A stretch of 17,131 bases of DNA from JBFWWW01 sp050245975 (GTDB taxonomy: Bacteria; Pseudomonadota; Alphaproteobacteria; Rhizobiales; Hyphomicrobiaceae): contig JBFWWW010000069.1 in assembly GCA_050245975.1 (NCBI GenBank), forward strand, positions 1 through 17,131. The letters run 5' to 3'. The position numbers were made by a program, and so were the translations under genes. Shown here in pieces: positions 1 through 6,824 of the stretch (its first letter is position 1; each line of letters starts with the position of its first letter). The notes below the pieces were generated by a model, which was not told the DNA's origin, ran no database searches, and saw only the letters and a list, made by a program, of their open reading frames with translations.

Positions 1-37
1 GTCGAATGACCAGCAGCTAAGGCAGGCGACACCTCAC

Positions 38-478
38 GTGCAATCGGGACCTTACGCTCACGAGATGCGCGCCGGCGACGAATACGCGCCGCTGTCCTTT
101 GTCGTGACCCCTGAGATCAACCAGCAATTTCTTTACGCGCTCGACGATTTCCACCCTGACTATGTTGCGCCAGGCGAGGCGGCCTTCGTCCATCCCGTTG
201 TTCTGCTGCACATGTCGGCCCGCACGCGCAGCCCATCCTTCCACATGGCGCCGCGAATGGGCTCCGTATTCGCCAAGGACATCGTGACGTTCCGCGCGCC
301 GGCCCAGGTTGGCGACACGCTCCATGTGCGCTGGCGCATCAAGGACGTCTACGAGAAACGGGGCCGGCTCTACCAAGCCCTGAGCACCCGCATTCGCGGC
401 GAGCGCAGCGGCGACGCCCTCGAGCGCGAAGCCCATTCCGTCTTTTTCGTCGGCTCTCCGGGTGCGGGGGAATCATGA
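38..478 (+). CDS. MaoC/FAS1-like hot-dog dehydratase, small subunit 1
   Basis: A 146-residue single hot-dog protein resembling the N-terminal (FAS1-like) half of MaoC-type enoyl-CoA hydratases. The segment FRAPAQVGDTLHVRWRI (about residues 87-103) is the usual central beta-strand region with the VGD turn. I see no clear catalytic SGDxNPxHxD motif, only YALDDFHPDY near residues 32-41, so it may be the non-catalytic partner of the next gene, as in split two-subunit hydratases. The start is GTG at 38, preceded by GGCAGG at 21-26. An in-frame ATG at 65 is an alternative, and the frame stays open to the left edge, so the true start could lie outside the window. Its stop overlaps the next start as ATGA, which implies translational coupling. 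Substrate unknown. Confidence 0.72.
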   Translation: MQSGPYAHEMRAGDEYAPLSFVVTPEINQQFLYALDDFHPDYVAPGEAAFVHPVVLLHMSARTRSPSFHMAPRMGSVFAKDIVTFRAPAQVGDTLHVRWRIKDVYEKRGRLYQALSTRIRGERSGDALEREAHSVFFVGSPGAGES

Positions 479-960
479 GCGAAGTACCCGCCCCCATCCG
501 ATCGGTACCGGTCGGCCATGTCTTCTCGAGCCGGCCGCGCCGGCTGTCGCTGCCGCGCATTCTTGCGTTTTCGGGCGGGCCGCTCGCCGATCCCGGCTGG
601 CCGCAGAAGAACCTGCACACGGATATCGGCAAGGCGCGGGATGCCGGCCTCGACTCGATCATCGCGTCCGGCACGCAGTCGGAGGGCATCCTGATCAGCC
701 TGCTGGTGGACGTCTGCGGCACAAGCTGGCATCGCGCCGGCACGCTCAGCGTGCGCTTCGTCAAAAGCGTTCGCGTGGACGAGATGATCACTGCCTTCGC
801 ACGCCTCACTGCACGCGAGGGCGAGGGCGCAGCGCAGCGTCTGACGTTCGACGTCTGGTGCGAGAACACCGCCGCCGAGGCCGTCATCACGGGAACCGCA
901 GCATTCGGGATGCCGAACAAACAACAAGAAGGGAGCCATCTCGATGCTTCGTCTGCTTGA
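475..960 (+). CDS. MaoC-like acyl-CoA dehydratase/hydratase, subunit 2
   Basis: A 161-residue MaoC-family hot-dog protein. The segment FSGGPLADPGWPQKNLHTD (about residues 32-50) corresponds to the family active-site motif FSGDxNPxHxD. The histidine (His48) and following Asp are kept, but the motif is lengthened and the usual Asp after SG is Gly. SGTQSEGILISLL follows as the conserved helix that packs on the substrate. The family adds water to, or removes it from, an acyl-CoA in the cytoplasm. The start is ATG 475, overlapping the previous stop by 4 nt, with a G-rich RBS (GGGGGA, 466-471). Together with the preceding hot-dog protein it probably forms a heteromeric hydratase. The following ligase genes suggest the CoA thioester is made locally; the substrate cannot be told from sequence. 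Confidence 0.75.
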   Translation: MSEVPAPIRSVPVGHVFSSRPRRLSLPRILAFSGGPLADPGWPQKNLHTDIGKARDAGLDSIIASGTQSEGILISLLVDVCGTSWHRAGTLSVRFVKSVRVDEMITAFARLTAREGEGAAQRLTFDVWCENTAAEAVITGTAAFGMPNKQQEGSHLDASSA

Positions 961-2152
961 AGACGCTGCGAAGTCCTGGCTTCGCGCCGAAGGCTTCAAC
1001 GTGCCGCGCGGGACGGCCGCCGATTCTCCGACAGAAGTCCGCTCGGCGATGCAGGATTTCGGCAGCGGCGCCGTTATCAAGGCGCTCGTTCCCGCAGGCC
1101 GTCGAGGAAAAGCAGGGGCGGTCCGCGTCGTTACCACCGTCGCAGACGCCGAAAAGGCCGCCTTCGATCTGATCGGCAGCACAGTCGGCGGCCATACTTG
1201 CCGGCAGGTCTATGTGGAAGAGCGCATCTCCATCACGAGAGAGTTGTATCTGGCCTTCCTACTATCCTCCGAGCGCCCGCAGGTAATCATCAGCGGACAG
1301 GGGGGGGTCGATATCGAGTCGGTGTCGGCCAACAATCCCGATGCGATCGTCAGGGCCGACATCGATCCGCTGAAAGGTTTGCAACCGTGGGAAGCGGTCA
1401 ACCTCTGGCGCCAGGCTGGCGTCGACGGCTCCCATTTGCGCGCCCTGGGCGACGTCACCGCACAGCTCTTCGACGCCTTTCGGAAGGGGGACGCGCTTCT
1501 GCTGGAGCTCAACCCGCTGGCGCTCGACGAAAAATCCCGGATCGTTCTCGTCGGCGCGATGGCTGGAATAGATGCCAGCGCGGTCGGCCGGCACAAGCGG
1601 TGGTCTGCCATCGCGCAGCAATCCGGGATCACGACCGCCAATCCCCGCGAACGCCACATTGCCGAAATCAGCGCCAACCTGCCGGGCGGAGAGTGCCGCT
1701 ATCTCGAACTCGACGGCGATATCGGCCTGCTGGTCGGCGGCGGCGGCGCCGGCCTCTACCAGCACGACAGGATCATCGCGGCGGGCGGACGGCCCGCCAA
1801 TCATTCCGTCACGCCGCCCACCGGCTCGGACAATCGGAAGCTTGCCGCTGTCATCAGCGCCATTTTCGACAATCCGCGCACCAGGGCGGTGCTGGTCGGG
1901 TTCAATTTCGCGCAGATGGCACGCGCCGACATCCGCGTGAAGACGCTCCTGGAGGTCATCGATCAGAAGAAGATCGATACGCGCCGCATTCCCATCGTGA
2001 TCCGGCTGTTCGGAGCAGGCGAGGACGTGGCGCGCGCTGCAGTCGCCGGCCGCCCCGGCATCCACTACCTGCCGCGCGGCGCCAGCCTCGAGGACGGAGT
2101 GAAAACGGTGGTCGAGCTCAGCCGCAAGGCGCGCGGGGTGGCCGCGGCATGA
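944..2152 (+). CDS. Succinyl-CoA synthetase beta-like acyl-CoA ligase subunit (divergent)
   Basis: 402 residues, close to the usual length for the ATP-grasp (beta) subunit of succinyl-CoA synthetase and malate-CoA ligase. Visible landmarks are RRGKAGAVRVV (nucleotide-binding region), ITRELYLAF, DIDPLKGLQPW, ELNPL at residues 188-192 (the Glu/Asn pair) and DGDIGLLVGGGGAGL opening the C-terminal domain. Several positions are unusual. The Asp that binds Mg in E. coli SucC (Asp213, in LDG) aligns with Val203 in LVGAM. The conserved GGGA is replaced by PPTGS, and the FGGI loop by FNFAQM. The start is ATG 944 with AAGGGAG at 929-935; it overlaps the end of the preceding gene by 17 nt. The next gene overlaps as ATGA and encodes the alpha partner. 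Likely role: half of a CoA ligase for an organic acid, with uncertain nucleotide chemistry. Confidence 0.8.
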   Translation: MLRLLEDAAKSWLRAEGFNVPRGTAADSPTEVRSAMQDFGSGAVIKALVPAGRRGKAGAVRVVTTVADAEKAAFDLIGSTVGGHTCRQVYVEERISITRELYLAFLLSSERPQVIISGQGGVDIESVSANNPDAIVRADIDPLKGLQPWEAVNLWRQAGVDGSHLRALGDVTAQLFDAFRKGDALLLELNPLALDEKSRIVLVGAMAGIDASAVGRHKRWSAIAQQSGITTANPRERHIAEISANLPGGECRYLELDGDIGLLVGGGGAGLYQHDRIIAAGGRPANHSVTPPTGSDNRKLAAVISAIFDNPRTRAVLVGFNFAQMARADIRVKTLLEVIDQKKIDTRRIPIVIRLFGAGEDVARAAVAGRPGIHYLPRGASLEDGVKTVVELSRKARGVAAA

Positions 2153-3048
2153 GCATCCTGATCGACGCCGACACCCGGATCCTCGTACAGGGCATCACCG
2201 GCGGCCAGGCCCAGGTCGATACCGAGCGCACCGTCCGCTACGGCGCCCGCGTGGTTGCCGGCGTAACGCCGGGCCGCGGCGGCAGCACCGTCCAGGACAT
2301 CCCCGTCTACGACACTGTGCGCGAGGCGAGGGAGCGGCACGCGTGCGACGCCTCGGTCGTCTACGCCCCGCCTTTGGCCGTCAAGAATGCGGTGCTCGAA
2401 GCCATCGACGCCGGCATCAGTCTGATCCTTGTCACCGCCGAGGGCGTGCCGCTGCACGACATCTCCATTCTCGTCGCAGCAGCAAGGCGCGCGGGAACAC
2501 AGCTCATCGGTTGCAACACGAACGGCATCATTTCTCCCGGCAAAAGCCGGCTCGGCGGCATCGGCGGTGTCGATCCCGCCGAAATCTACACCCCCGGCGC
2601 AATCGGCATCTGTTCGCGCTCCGGCGGCATGTCGGCGGAAGTCGCGCTGACACTGAAGGCGCATGGCCTGGGTGTTTCCACGTGCATCTCGATGGGCGGA
2701 GATCAGGTCACCGGGACAGGAATGGCGGAATTCGTCCGGATGTTCGCGGATGATCCCGAGACGCAGGGCATCGTCCTTTTCGGCGAGCCCGGCACCACGA
2801 ACGAACAGGACGTGGCCGATCTGGTCGCCGCCGGCAGCGTTTCCAAACCCGTGGCCGCACTGATTGCCGGATCGTTCCAGGAACAGTACCCGGCCGGCCA
2901 GAGCTTCGGGCATGCCGCTGCCATGGTCACGTCGGATGCCGATACGGCCTCGGCAAAGCGCAAGCGTCTCAAGGAGGCTGGCGTCTTCGTCGCCGAAACC
3001 CTCGACCAGATTCCGATCTTCCTGAAGGGCGCCCTTGGTCTGCCCTGA
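2149..3048 (+). CDS. Succinyl-CoA synthetase alpha-like acyl-CoA ligase subunit
   Basis: 299 residues, matching SucD/MtkB alpha subunits from end to end. It starts MSILID as E. coli SucD does, followed by GITGGQ and VTPGRGG (CoA-binding Rossmann domain), SRSGGMSAE (phosphate-binding loop), FGEPG with Glu213, and SFGHAAAM with His255, the residue phosphorylated in the family. Glu and His are both kept, so phosphoryl transfer through His is plausible. The GPNCPG loop of SucD is GCNTNG here, so the substrate/CoA pocket differs. The frame is open upstream to about 1198, but that stretch is an out-of-frame reading of the beta gene. ATG 2149 overlapping the beta stop is the real start. Substrate: a carboxylic acid, not necessarily succinate. 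Confidence 0.85.
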   Translation: MSILIDADTRILVQGITGGQAQVDTERTVRYGARVVAGVTPGRGGSTVQDIPVYDTVREARERHACDASVVYAPPLAVKNAVLEAIDAGISLILVTAEGVPLHDISILVAAARRAGTQLIGCNTNGIISPGKSRLGGIGGVDPAEIYTPGAIGICSRSGGMSAEVALTLKAHGLGVSTCISMGGDQVTGTGMAEFVRMFADDPETQGIVLFGEPGTTNEQDVADLVAAGSVSKPVAALIAGSFQEQYPAGQSFGHAAAMVTSDADTASAKRKRLKEAGVFVAETLDQIPIFLKGALGLP

Positions 3049-3072
3049 TGCGCCGACGTGCGGAGCACTGCC

Positions 3073-4446
3073 ATGCAGAAATTGATCAGACACCAAGCGG
3101 ACACCTCGCCAGAGTTCCGCATGGACAGGGCGCGATCGTTCGCCGTGATCGGCGCCGGCGCTTCGGGCCTGTGCGCTGCGAAGTACCTGATCGAAGCCGG
3201 CTTCAACAACGTGACGATCTTCGAAATCGGCAGCCAGATCGGCGGACTATGGTGCTACGAGAACGATAACGGCCGATCATCCTGCTACAAGACGCTGCAT
3301 ATCAATACCGCCCGCAACCTGACGAACTTCAGCAACTACCCGTTTCCGGAAGACGTGCAGATGTTCCCCGACCACTGGGACATGCACAAGTACCTCGTCG
3401 CCTTCGCAAAGCATTTCAATCTCGTCGAGCGCATCCGCTTCCGAACGCGTGTGACCGATGTGCGCCCTGCCGCAGGTTACGAGCCGGCCCGGCCGCGATG
3501 GGATGTCGAGCTGGAAGGGGGCACAGTCGAGACGTTCGATCGCGTCATCGTCGCCAGCGGCCATCTTTCAGTCCCGCTGCACGTGCCGGAGTTCAAGGAC
3601 AACTTTGCAGGCGAGTATCTGCATTCCCACCACTATCGCGAGCCCGCACGCCATGTCGGCAAGCGCATCTGCGTCGTGGGCGTCGGCAATAGCGCCTGTG
3701 ATATCGCCAGCGACGTCTGCTCGACAGCCGAGAAAACGGTCCTGGTCGCACGGTCCGGCGTGATGATCGGCCCCAAGCTGCTCTTCGGCATTCCCTTCAC
3801 CGACCTGTCGATGAAAATCCATAAGCCGTGGTTTCCCGACTGGCTCCGGCGCAGGATCATGTCGCTGCTCATCTATACGGCGCATGGCCGCATGACCGAT
3901 CTCGGCTTCAAGCCGTTGACGCGGCGCGCGCATCCGACGACGAACGCCACCATCGTCACGCACATCGCCTACAACCGCGTCGCGGTCAAACAGGGCATCG
4001 ATCGCATCGAAGGCAAGCGCATCTTCTTCGCGGACGGCTCCAGCGACGAATTCGACGTGATGATCGCCGCGACGGGATACCTGATCGATCTGCCGTTCGT
4101 CTCGCCCGAGATCGTGCCGTTGAAGGACAATGCGGTCGAGCTCTACAAGAGACTCGTAGCGCCCGGCTGGTACGGCCTCTACTTCATGGGCTTCTTCAAC
4201 ACGACGACTGCGCTCAACCTCGTGTTCGAGCAGCAGTCCCGCTGGCTGGTGGCAATCGAGAGCGGACAAGCCCGGCTGCCATCCAAGGGCGAAATGCTCG
4301 AGGCCATCCAGCGCAAGCGCCAGTGGATCGCGGACTACTACAAGCACTCGCTCCGCCACACGATCGAGGAGGAGCACGTCTTCTATCTGGAGGAGCTGAA
4401 AGTGCCGCGGCGCCGGCGCTTGCAAAAACATGCGCCGGTCGCCTGA
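3073..4446 (+). CDS. Flavin-containing monooxygenase (FMO/Baeyer-Villiger type)
   Basis: 457 residues, a normal length for a class B flavoprotein monooxygenase. The FAD-binding GAGASG is at residues 27-32. The FMO fingerprint FxGxxxHxxxYR (FAGEYLHSHHYR) is at 178-189. The NADPH-binding GVGNSACD lies just after 200, and ATGY is at 333-336. Members use NADPH and O2 to oxygenate N, S or carbonyl carbon. The FMO fingerprint favours N/S-oxygenation or a type II Baeyer-Villiger activity. ATG 3073 is chosen because GGAG at 3062-3065 sits 7 nt upstream; GTG 3058 is the longer alternative and ATG 3121 a shorter one. It follows the ligase genes by 24 nt, so it is likely co-transcribed as the last gene of the operon. 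Substrate unknown. Confidence 0.87.
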   Translation: MQKLIRHQADTSPEFRMDRARSFAVIGAGASGLCAAKYLIEAGFNNVTIFEIGSQIGGLWCYENDNGRSSCYKTLHINTARNLTNFSNYPFPEDVQMFPDHWDMHKYLVAFAKHFNLVERIRFRTRVTDVRPAAGYEPARPRWDVELEGGTVETFDRVIVASGHLSVPLHVPEFKDNFAGEYLHSHHYREPARHVGKRICVVGVGNSACDIASDVCSTAEKTVLVARSGVMIGPKLLFGIPFTDLSMKIHKPWFPDWLRRRIMSLLIYTAHGRMTDLGFKPLTRRAHPTTNATIVTHIAYNRVAVKQGIDRIEGKRIFFADGSSDEFDVMIAATGYLIDLPFVSPEIVPLKDNAVELYKRLVAPGWYGLYFMGFFNTTTALNLVFEQQSRWLVAIESGQARLPSKGEMLEAIQRKRQWIADYYKHSLRHTIEEEHVFYLEELKVPRRRRLQKHAPVA

Positions 4447-4463
4447 GGGTTCCCGTCTCAGGC
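4441..4463. terminator. Stem-loop between convergent genes, possible bidirectional terminator
   Basis: A perfect 7-bp inverted repeat, GCCTGAG (4441-4447) and CTCAGGC (4457-4463), with a 9-nt loop. It covers the stop codons of both the monooxygenase (plus) and the fdsD remnant (minus). There is no run of T on either side, so it is not a classic intrinsic terminator. It is the only structure in the 11-bp convergent gap, and a terminating or RNA-protecting role is an inference from position. Confidence 0.35.
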
Positions 4464-4681
4464 TGAAGCCGCGCGCAATTGTTCGATGGCCCCGCGCACC
4501 TCGGGGCGAAGTCCTTCACCGCCCTTGTCGAGATGGTCGATAATCGCGCCGCGCATGCGCGGGTCCCAGAACTTCGGCGATCCTGGCAGATGCCGTGCCG
4601 GGTGTCCTGCGCGATGAAGACGGCGCCGATCTGGTTCGCCATAGAGATGAGCTTCTGCAGCGATGTGTCAGGCGGGGACAT
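4458..4681 (-). pseudogene. fdsD: Formate dehydrogenase delta subunit FdsD, frameshifted
   Basis: Reading leftwards from ATG 4681, the first part gives LQKLISMANQIGAVFIAQD, the FdsD hallmark (KLxxMANQI plus an aromatic-rich segment). The family's second block, KFWDPRMRGAIIDHLDKGG, appears in a different frame and runs to a TGA at 4458-4460, ending in AIEQLRAASA. The span from start to that stop is 224 nt, not a multiple of three. The distance between the two blocks is about ten bases shorter than I would expect from remembered FdsD proteins. So the frame is broken between the MANQI and FWDPRM blocks, around 4570-4610. FdsD helps maturation or assembly of NAD-dependent formate dehydrogenase. 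The start overlaps the end of fdhD by 14 nt, the normal fdsC/fdhD-fdsD arrangement. A sequencing error would explain the shift equally well. Confidence 0.8.
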
Positions 4682-5483
4682 GAGCGCTCTGGAGAATGCG
4701 TTGCGGGTGAGTGAAAATCTCGAAACCATCGCCGCGAGCAACCGCCACCAGCGTCATGCCGGCCGCCTCGGCCGTTCGCACAGCGAGCGCGGTCGGCGCC
4801 GAAATGGCGACGAGGATGGGGATGCCGATGGCCGCGGCTTTCTGCACCAGTTCCACCGAGAGCCGACTCGTAAGCACGGCAAAGCCCGACTGTCCGGCGA
4901 TGCCGGCATGCGCGAGCGCGCCAGCCAGCTTGTCGAGGGCGTTGTGGCGGCCGATGTCCTCGCGCAGTGCGACGATGCCCTCACCCGGGCGGCAGAAGGC
5001 GGCACCATGCACGGCATGCGTTTCCTTGTTGAGCTCCTGCAAACCGTCGAGTGACCGGACGGCGGCAAGAATGTCTGCGGCCGGAATACCGGTCTGGTCG
5101 GCCAGCACCGAAGGCGTCCGCATCGCTTCGCTGAGCGATTCGATACCGCACAAGCCGCAGCCTGCAGGACCGGCGAGGTAGCGGCGCCGCTCGCGAAAGG
5201 CCGCCGCCTGCGGCTCGGCAAGCCACATCCTGAGCTCGATGCCAAGCGGCTCTTCGATGATTTCGAGCGTTTCGATGCCGCTCGCCGACTTGACGATGCC
5301 TTCGGTGATGGAAAAGCCGAGCGCGAAATCCCCAAGATCCCGCGGCGTCGCCATCATGACGGCATAGGACGAGCCGCCATAGGTAAAGGCGACCGCGGTC
5401 TCCTCGGGAATCGTGCGCGTGCCGTCCAACATCTGGCCGAAGCGCCAGATCTTGCGTTCGACACCGGAGGACGGATCGCGCAC
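4668..5483 (-). CDS. fdhD: Formate dehydrogenase accessory sulfurtransferase FdhD
   Basis: 271 residues, full length for FdhD (FdsC in fds operons). The protein takes sulfur from a cysteine desulfurase and passes it to the molybdenum cofactor of formate dehydrogenase. The conserved redox motif GCGLCGIES is present with Cys109 and Cys112. Also typical are EETAVAFTYGG, RDLGDFALGFSITEGI, VHGAAFCRPGEGIVALREDIGRHNALDKL (interrupted here only by reading order) and LTSRLSVELVQKAA. The start is GTG 5483, 3 nt after the stop of the small fdsG/fdsA remnant, with GCGGAG upstream as RBS. It looks fully functional although its usual partners are gone from this locus. It could still serve a formate dehydrogenase encoded elsewhere. 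Confidence 0.92.
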   Translation of the reverse strand: MRDPSSGVERKIWRFGQMLDGTRTIPEETAVAFTYGGSSYAVMMATPRDLGDFALGFSITEGIVKSASGIETLEIIEEPLGIELRMWLAEPQAAAFRERRRYLAGPAGCGLCGIESLSEAMRTPSVLADQTGIPAADILAAVRSLDGLQELNKETHAVHGAAFCRPGEGIVALREDIGRHNALDKLAGALAHAGIAGQSGFAVLTSRLSVELVQKAAAIGIPILVAISAPTALAVRTAEAAGMTLVAVARGDGFEIFTHPQRILQSAHVPA

Positions 5484-5486
5484 TGT

Positions 5487-5627
5487 CTACTCCGCTGCCT
5501 CCGCTGGAGCGATCTTGCGGCTCCTGCGGCTCAGGTCCGCAATCGGGAGCAGGTGCCCGGGCATCGCCTTTTTCTCAGCGATGATTTTTCGAGCAGTTTC
5601 AGGATCCCAAGGTGCGTAATGGCGCAT
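5487..5627 (-). pseudogene. 46-codon FdsG-FdsA junction remnant
   Basis: A 46-codon frame not listed among longer ORFs, starting at ATG 5627 and ending TAG 5487-5489. The first part, WDPETARKIIAEKKAMPG followed by HLLPI, strongly resembles the N-terminus of FdsG, the NuoE-like gamma subunit, which normally continues into a 2Fe-2S domain of about 150 residues. Here it passes directly into ADLSRRSRKIAPAEAAE and stops 3 nt before fdhD. In an intact fdsGBACD operon that position is the end of fdsA, and the basic, AAE-ending tail is consistent with an FdsA C-terminus from memory. The simplest reading is one in-frame deletion that removed most of fdsG, all of fdsB and nearly all of fdsA. The FdsA assignment is the weaker half; a genuine small protein is the alternative. 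Confidence 0.65.
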
Positions 5628-5640
5628 AGCGACCCCGCAG

Positions 5641-5660
5641 ATATGTAAATGGCGACATAT
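5641..5660. promoter_or_regulatory. ModE-like operator 1, ATATGT-N8-ACATAT
   Basis: A dyad with 6-bp perfect arms and an 8-bp spacer, 14 bp in front of the fdsG-type start. The half-site and spacing are the same as in operator 2 at 5712-5731. It resembles the TATAT-containing palindromes bound by ModE, and the neighbouring regulator has a ModE-like HTH. It falls on the expected transcription start of the minus-strand promoter, a position fit for repression. Binding is inferred. Confidence 0.6.
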
Positions 5661-5667
5661 GTTGCCG

Positions 5668-5696
5668 ATAGCAGCACCCTATGTCATAGATGGCAA
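5668..5696 (-). promoter_or_regulatory. Predicted sigma-70-type promoter for the fds remnant/fdhD
   Basis: On the minus strand TTGCCA (5691-5696; 5 of 6 to TTGACA) is followed after 17 bp by TGCTAT (5668-5673), preceded by TGC as an extended -10. The start would fall near 5660, inside operator 1. The -10 match is modest, so the call rests mostly on spacing and on the agreement with the operator position. Confidence 0.45.
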
Positions 5697-5711
5697 GACC
5701 CTAGATCATCA

Positions 5712-5731
5712 ATATGTGAAAATTCACATAT
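5712..5731. promoter_or_regulatory. ModE-like operator 2, ATATGTGAA-AA-TTCACATAT
   Basis: A perfect 20-bp palindrome (9-bp arms, 2-bp centre) whose outer bases repeat the ATATGT-N8-ACATAT pattern of operator 1, 71 bp away. It includes the first two bases of the regulator's ATG at 5730, so binding would block transcription or initiation of the regulator gene itself. This suggests autoregulation. No good ribosome binding site is visible in front of ATG 5730, since the palindrome takes its place. Confidence 0.65.
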
Positions 5732-6809
5732 GAGCGACGCCCGCCCGACCCTCGACCTCGGTCTCGTCTGGAGAGCCGGCCGGCAGTCCAAGCGGCCGAT
5801 GGACCCGGAGCTGTTCGCTCTGCTGGCAGCCATCAAGAACACCGGCAAGCTGACCGATGCGACCCGCCAGGTGGGCATGCGCTACCGCCAGGCCTGGGAC
5901 CTCATCACCAATTGGTCCGAGCAGATCGGCCAGCCGCTCGTCAGCAAGGAACAGGGTCGCGGAACCAAGCTCACCCCTCTCGGCGAGAAGCTGCTCTGGG
6001 TGCGCGAACGCATCAATGCGCGCCTGACGCCGCATCTGGAAAGCGCGGCGTCGGAGGTGGAGCGCGAACTCGACGAGCTTCTGAAAGATACCAGCCTGGC
6101 CGTGACCATGTTCGCCAGCCACGACCTCGCGCTGACGGAACTCAGGGAGTTCCTGCGCGTGCGGACGGGACCGAAGCTGGACGTGCGCTTCGCCAGCAGC
6201 CTCGAAAGCGTGGTGGCTCTGTGCAAGGGCCGCTGCGAAATTGCGGGCTTCCACGTGCCTGAAGGAATGCTCGGCCGCGAGATCCTGCGCAAATACGAGC
6301 CCTGGCTCAAGCCGCGCGCCCAGCGCACCGTGCACTTCGTGCGCCGCCGGCAGGGCCTGATGGTTGCAGCCGGCAATCCGCTCGACATCCACGGTCTCAA
6401 GGACATCGTCAAGACAGCGGCGCGCTTCATCAATCGCCAGCGCGGGTCGGGCACGCACGCCGCCCTCGACCGCCTGCTGCAGGACGAAGGCATCGAACGC
6501 TCCGACATCAACGGCTACTACACCGAAGAATTCACGCACCTCGCCGTGGCCGCAGCCATCGCCAGCGGCGTTGCCGACGTCGGCATGGGCATCGAGGCCG
6601 CGGCCCGGCGGCTCAAGATCGATTTCATCCCGTTCTACACGGAAGACTACTACCTGCTCGGCAAGCGCGAGATCATCGAACGGTCGGACGTGGAGAGCAT
6701 CATCGCGGTGCTCAGATCGCCGGCGTTTGCCGATGTGGTCAGCGGCATTCCCGGATACGACGCGTCCGCGATCGGTACGGTCGCAAGTGTCAGCGATCTC
6801 CTCGGATAG
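5730..6809 (+). CDS. ModE-like HTH regulator with PBP-like sensor domain
   Basis: 359 residues. Residues about 20-110 form a winged helix of the ModE N-terminal type: PMDPELFALLAAIKNTGKLT, then DATRQVGMRYRQAWDLI (recognition helix region) and TKLTPLGEKLL. From about 125 to the end there is a periplasmic-binding-protein-like domain: SLAVTMFASHDLAL, INRQRGSGTHAALDRLL, and AAAIASGVADVGMGIEAAA, as in molybdate-related PBP_like domains. No Mop/TOBE domain is present. Proteins of this kind often sit next to formate dehydrogenase operons, and this one is divergent from the fds remnant. The ligand may be molybdate or formate-related (inference). ATG 5730 is chosen because the family core begins right after it; ATG 5649 is in frame and would add 27 residues across both operators. 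Confidence 0.85.
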   Translation: MSDARPTLDLGLVWRAGRQSKRPMDPELFALLAAIKNTGKLTDATRQVGMRYRQAWDLITNWSEQIGQPLVSKEQGRGTKLTPLGEKLLWVRERINARLTPHLESAASEVERELDELLKDTSLAVTMFASHDLALTELREFLRVRTGPKLDVRFASSLESVVALCKGRCEIAGFHVPEGMLGREILRKYEPWLKPRAQRTVHFVRRRQGLMVAAGNPLDIHGLKDIVKTAARFINRQRGSGTHAALDRLLQDEGIERSDINGYYTEEFTHLAVAAAIASGVADVGMGIEAAARRLKIDFIPFYTEDYYLLGKREIIERSDVESIIAVLRSPAFADVVSGIPGYDASAIGTVASVSDLLG

Positions 6810-6824
6810 CGCTGCCGGCACGCT

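Noticed and set aside
1..20. End of an upstream gene before the first hot-dog protein
   Set aside because: Two plus-strand frames stop here (TGA at 7-9 and TAA at 18-20); too few codons are visible to say which is real.
1198..2148. Long plus-strand open frame running into the SucD-like gene (616 codons in total)
   Set aside because: The first 317 codons are an arginine/proline-rich out-of-frame reading of the SucC-like gene; the real start at 2149 overlaps the SucC-like stop and matches the SucD N-terminus.
5679..5689. Small dyad CTATG-T-CATAG between the two operators
   Set aside because: It does not match the ATATGT-N8-ACATAT pattern and is too short to separate from chance.
6806..6824. 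AGCG/CGCT inverted repeat between the regulator and the NicX-like gene
   Set aside because: A 4-bp stem in GC-rich DNA without a T-run is not enough to call a terminator.
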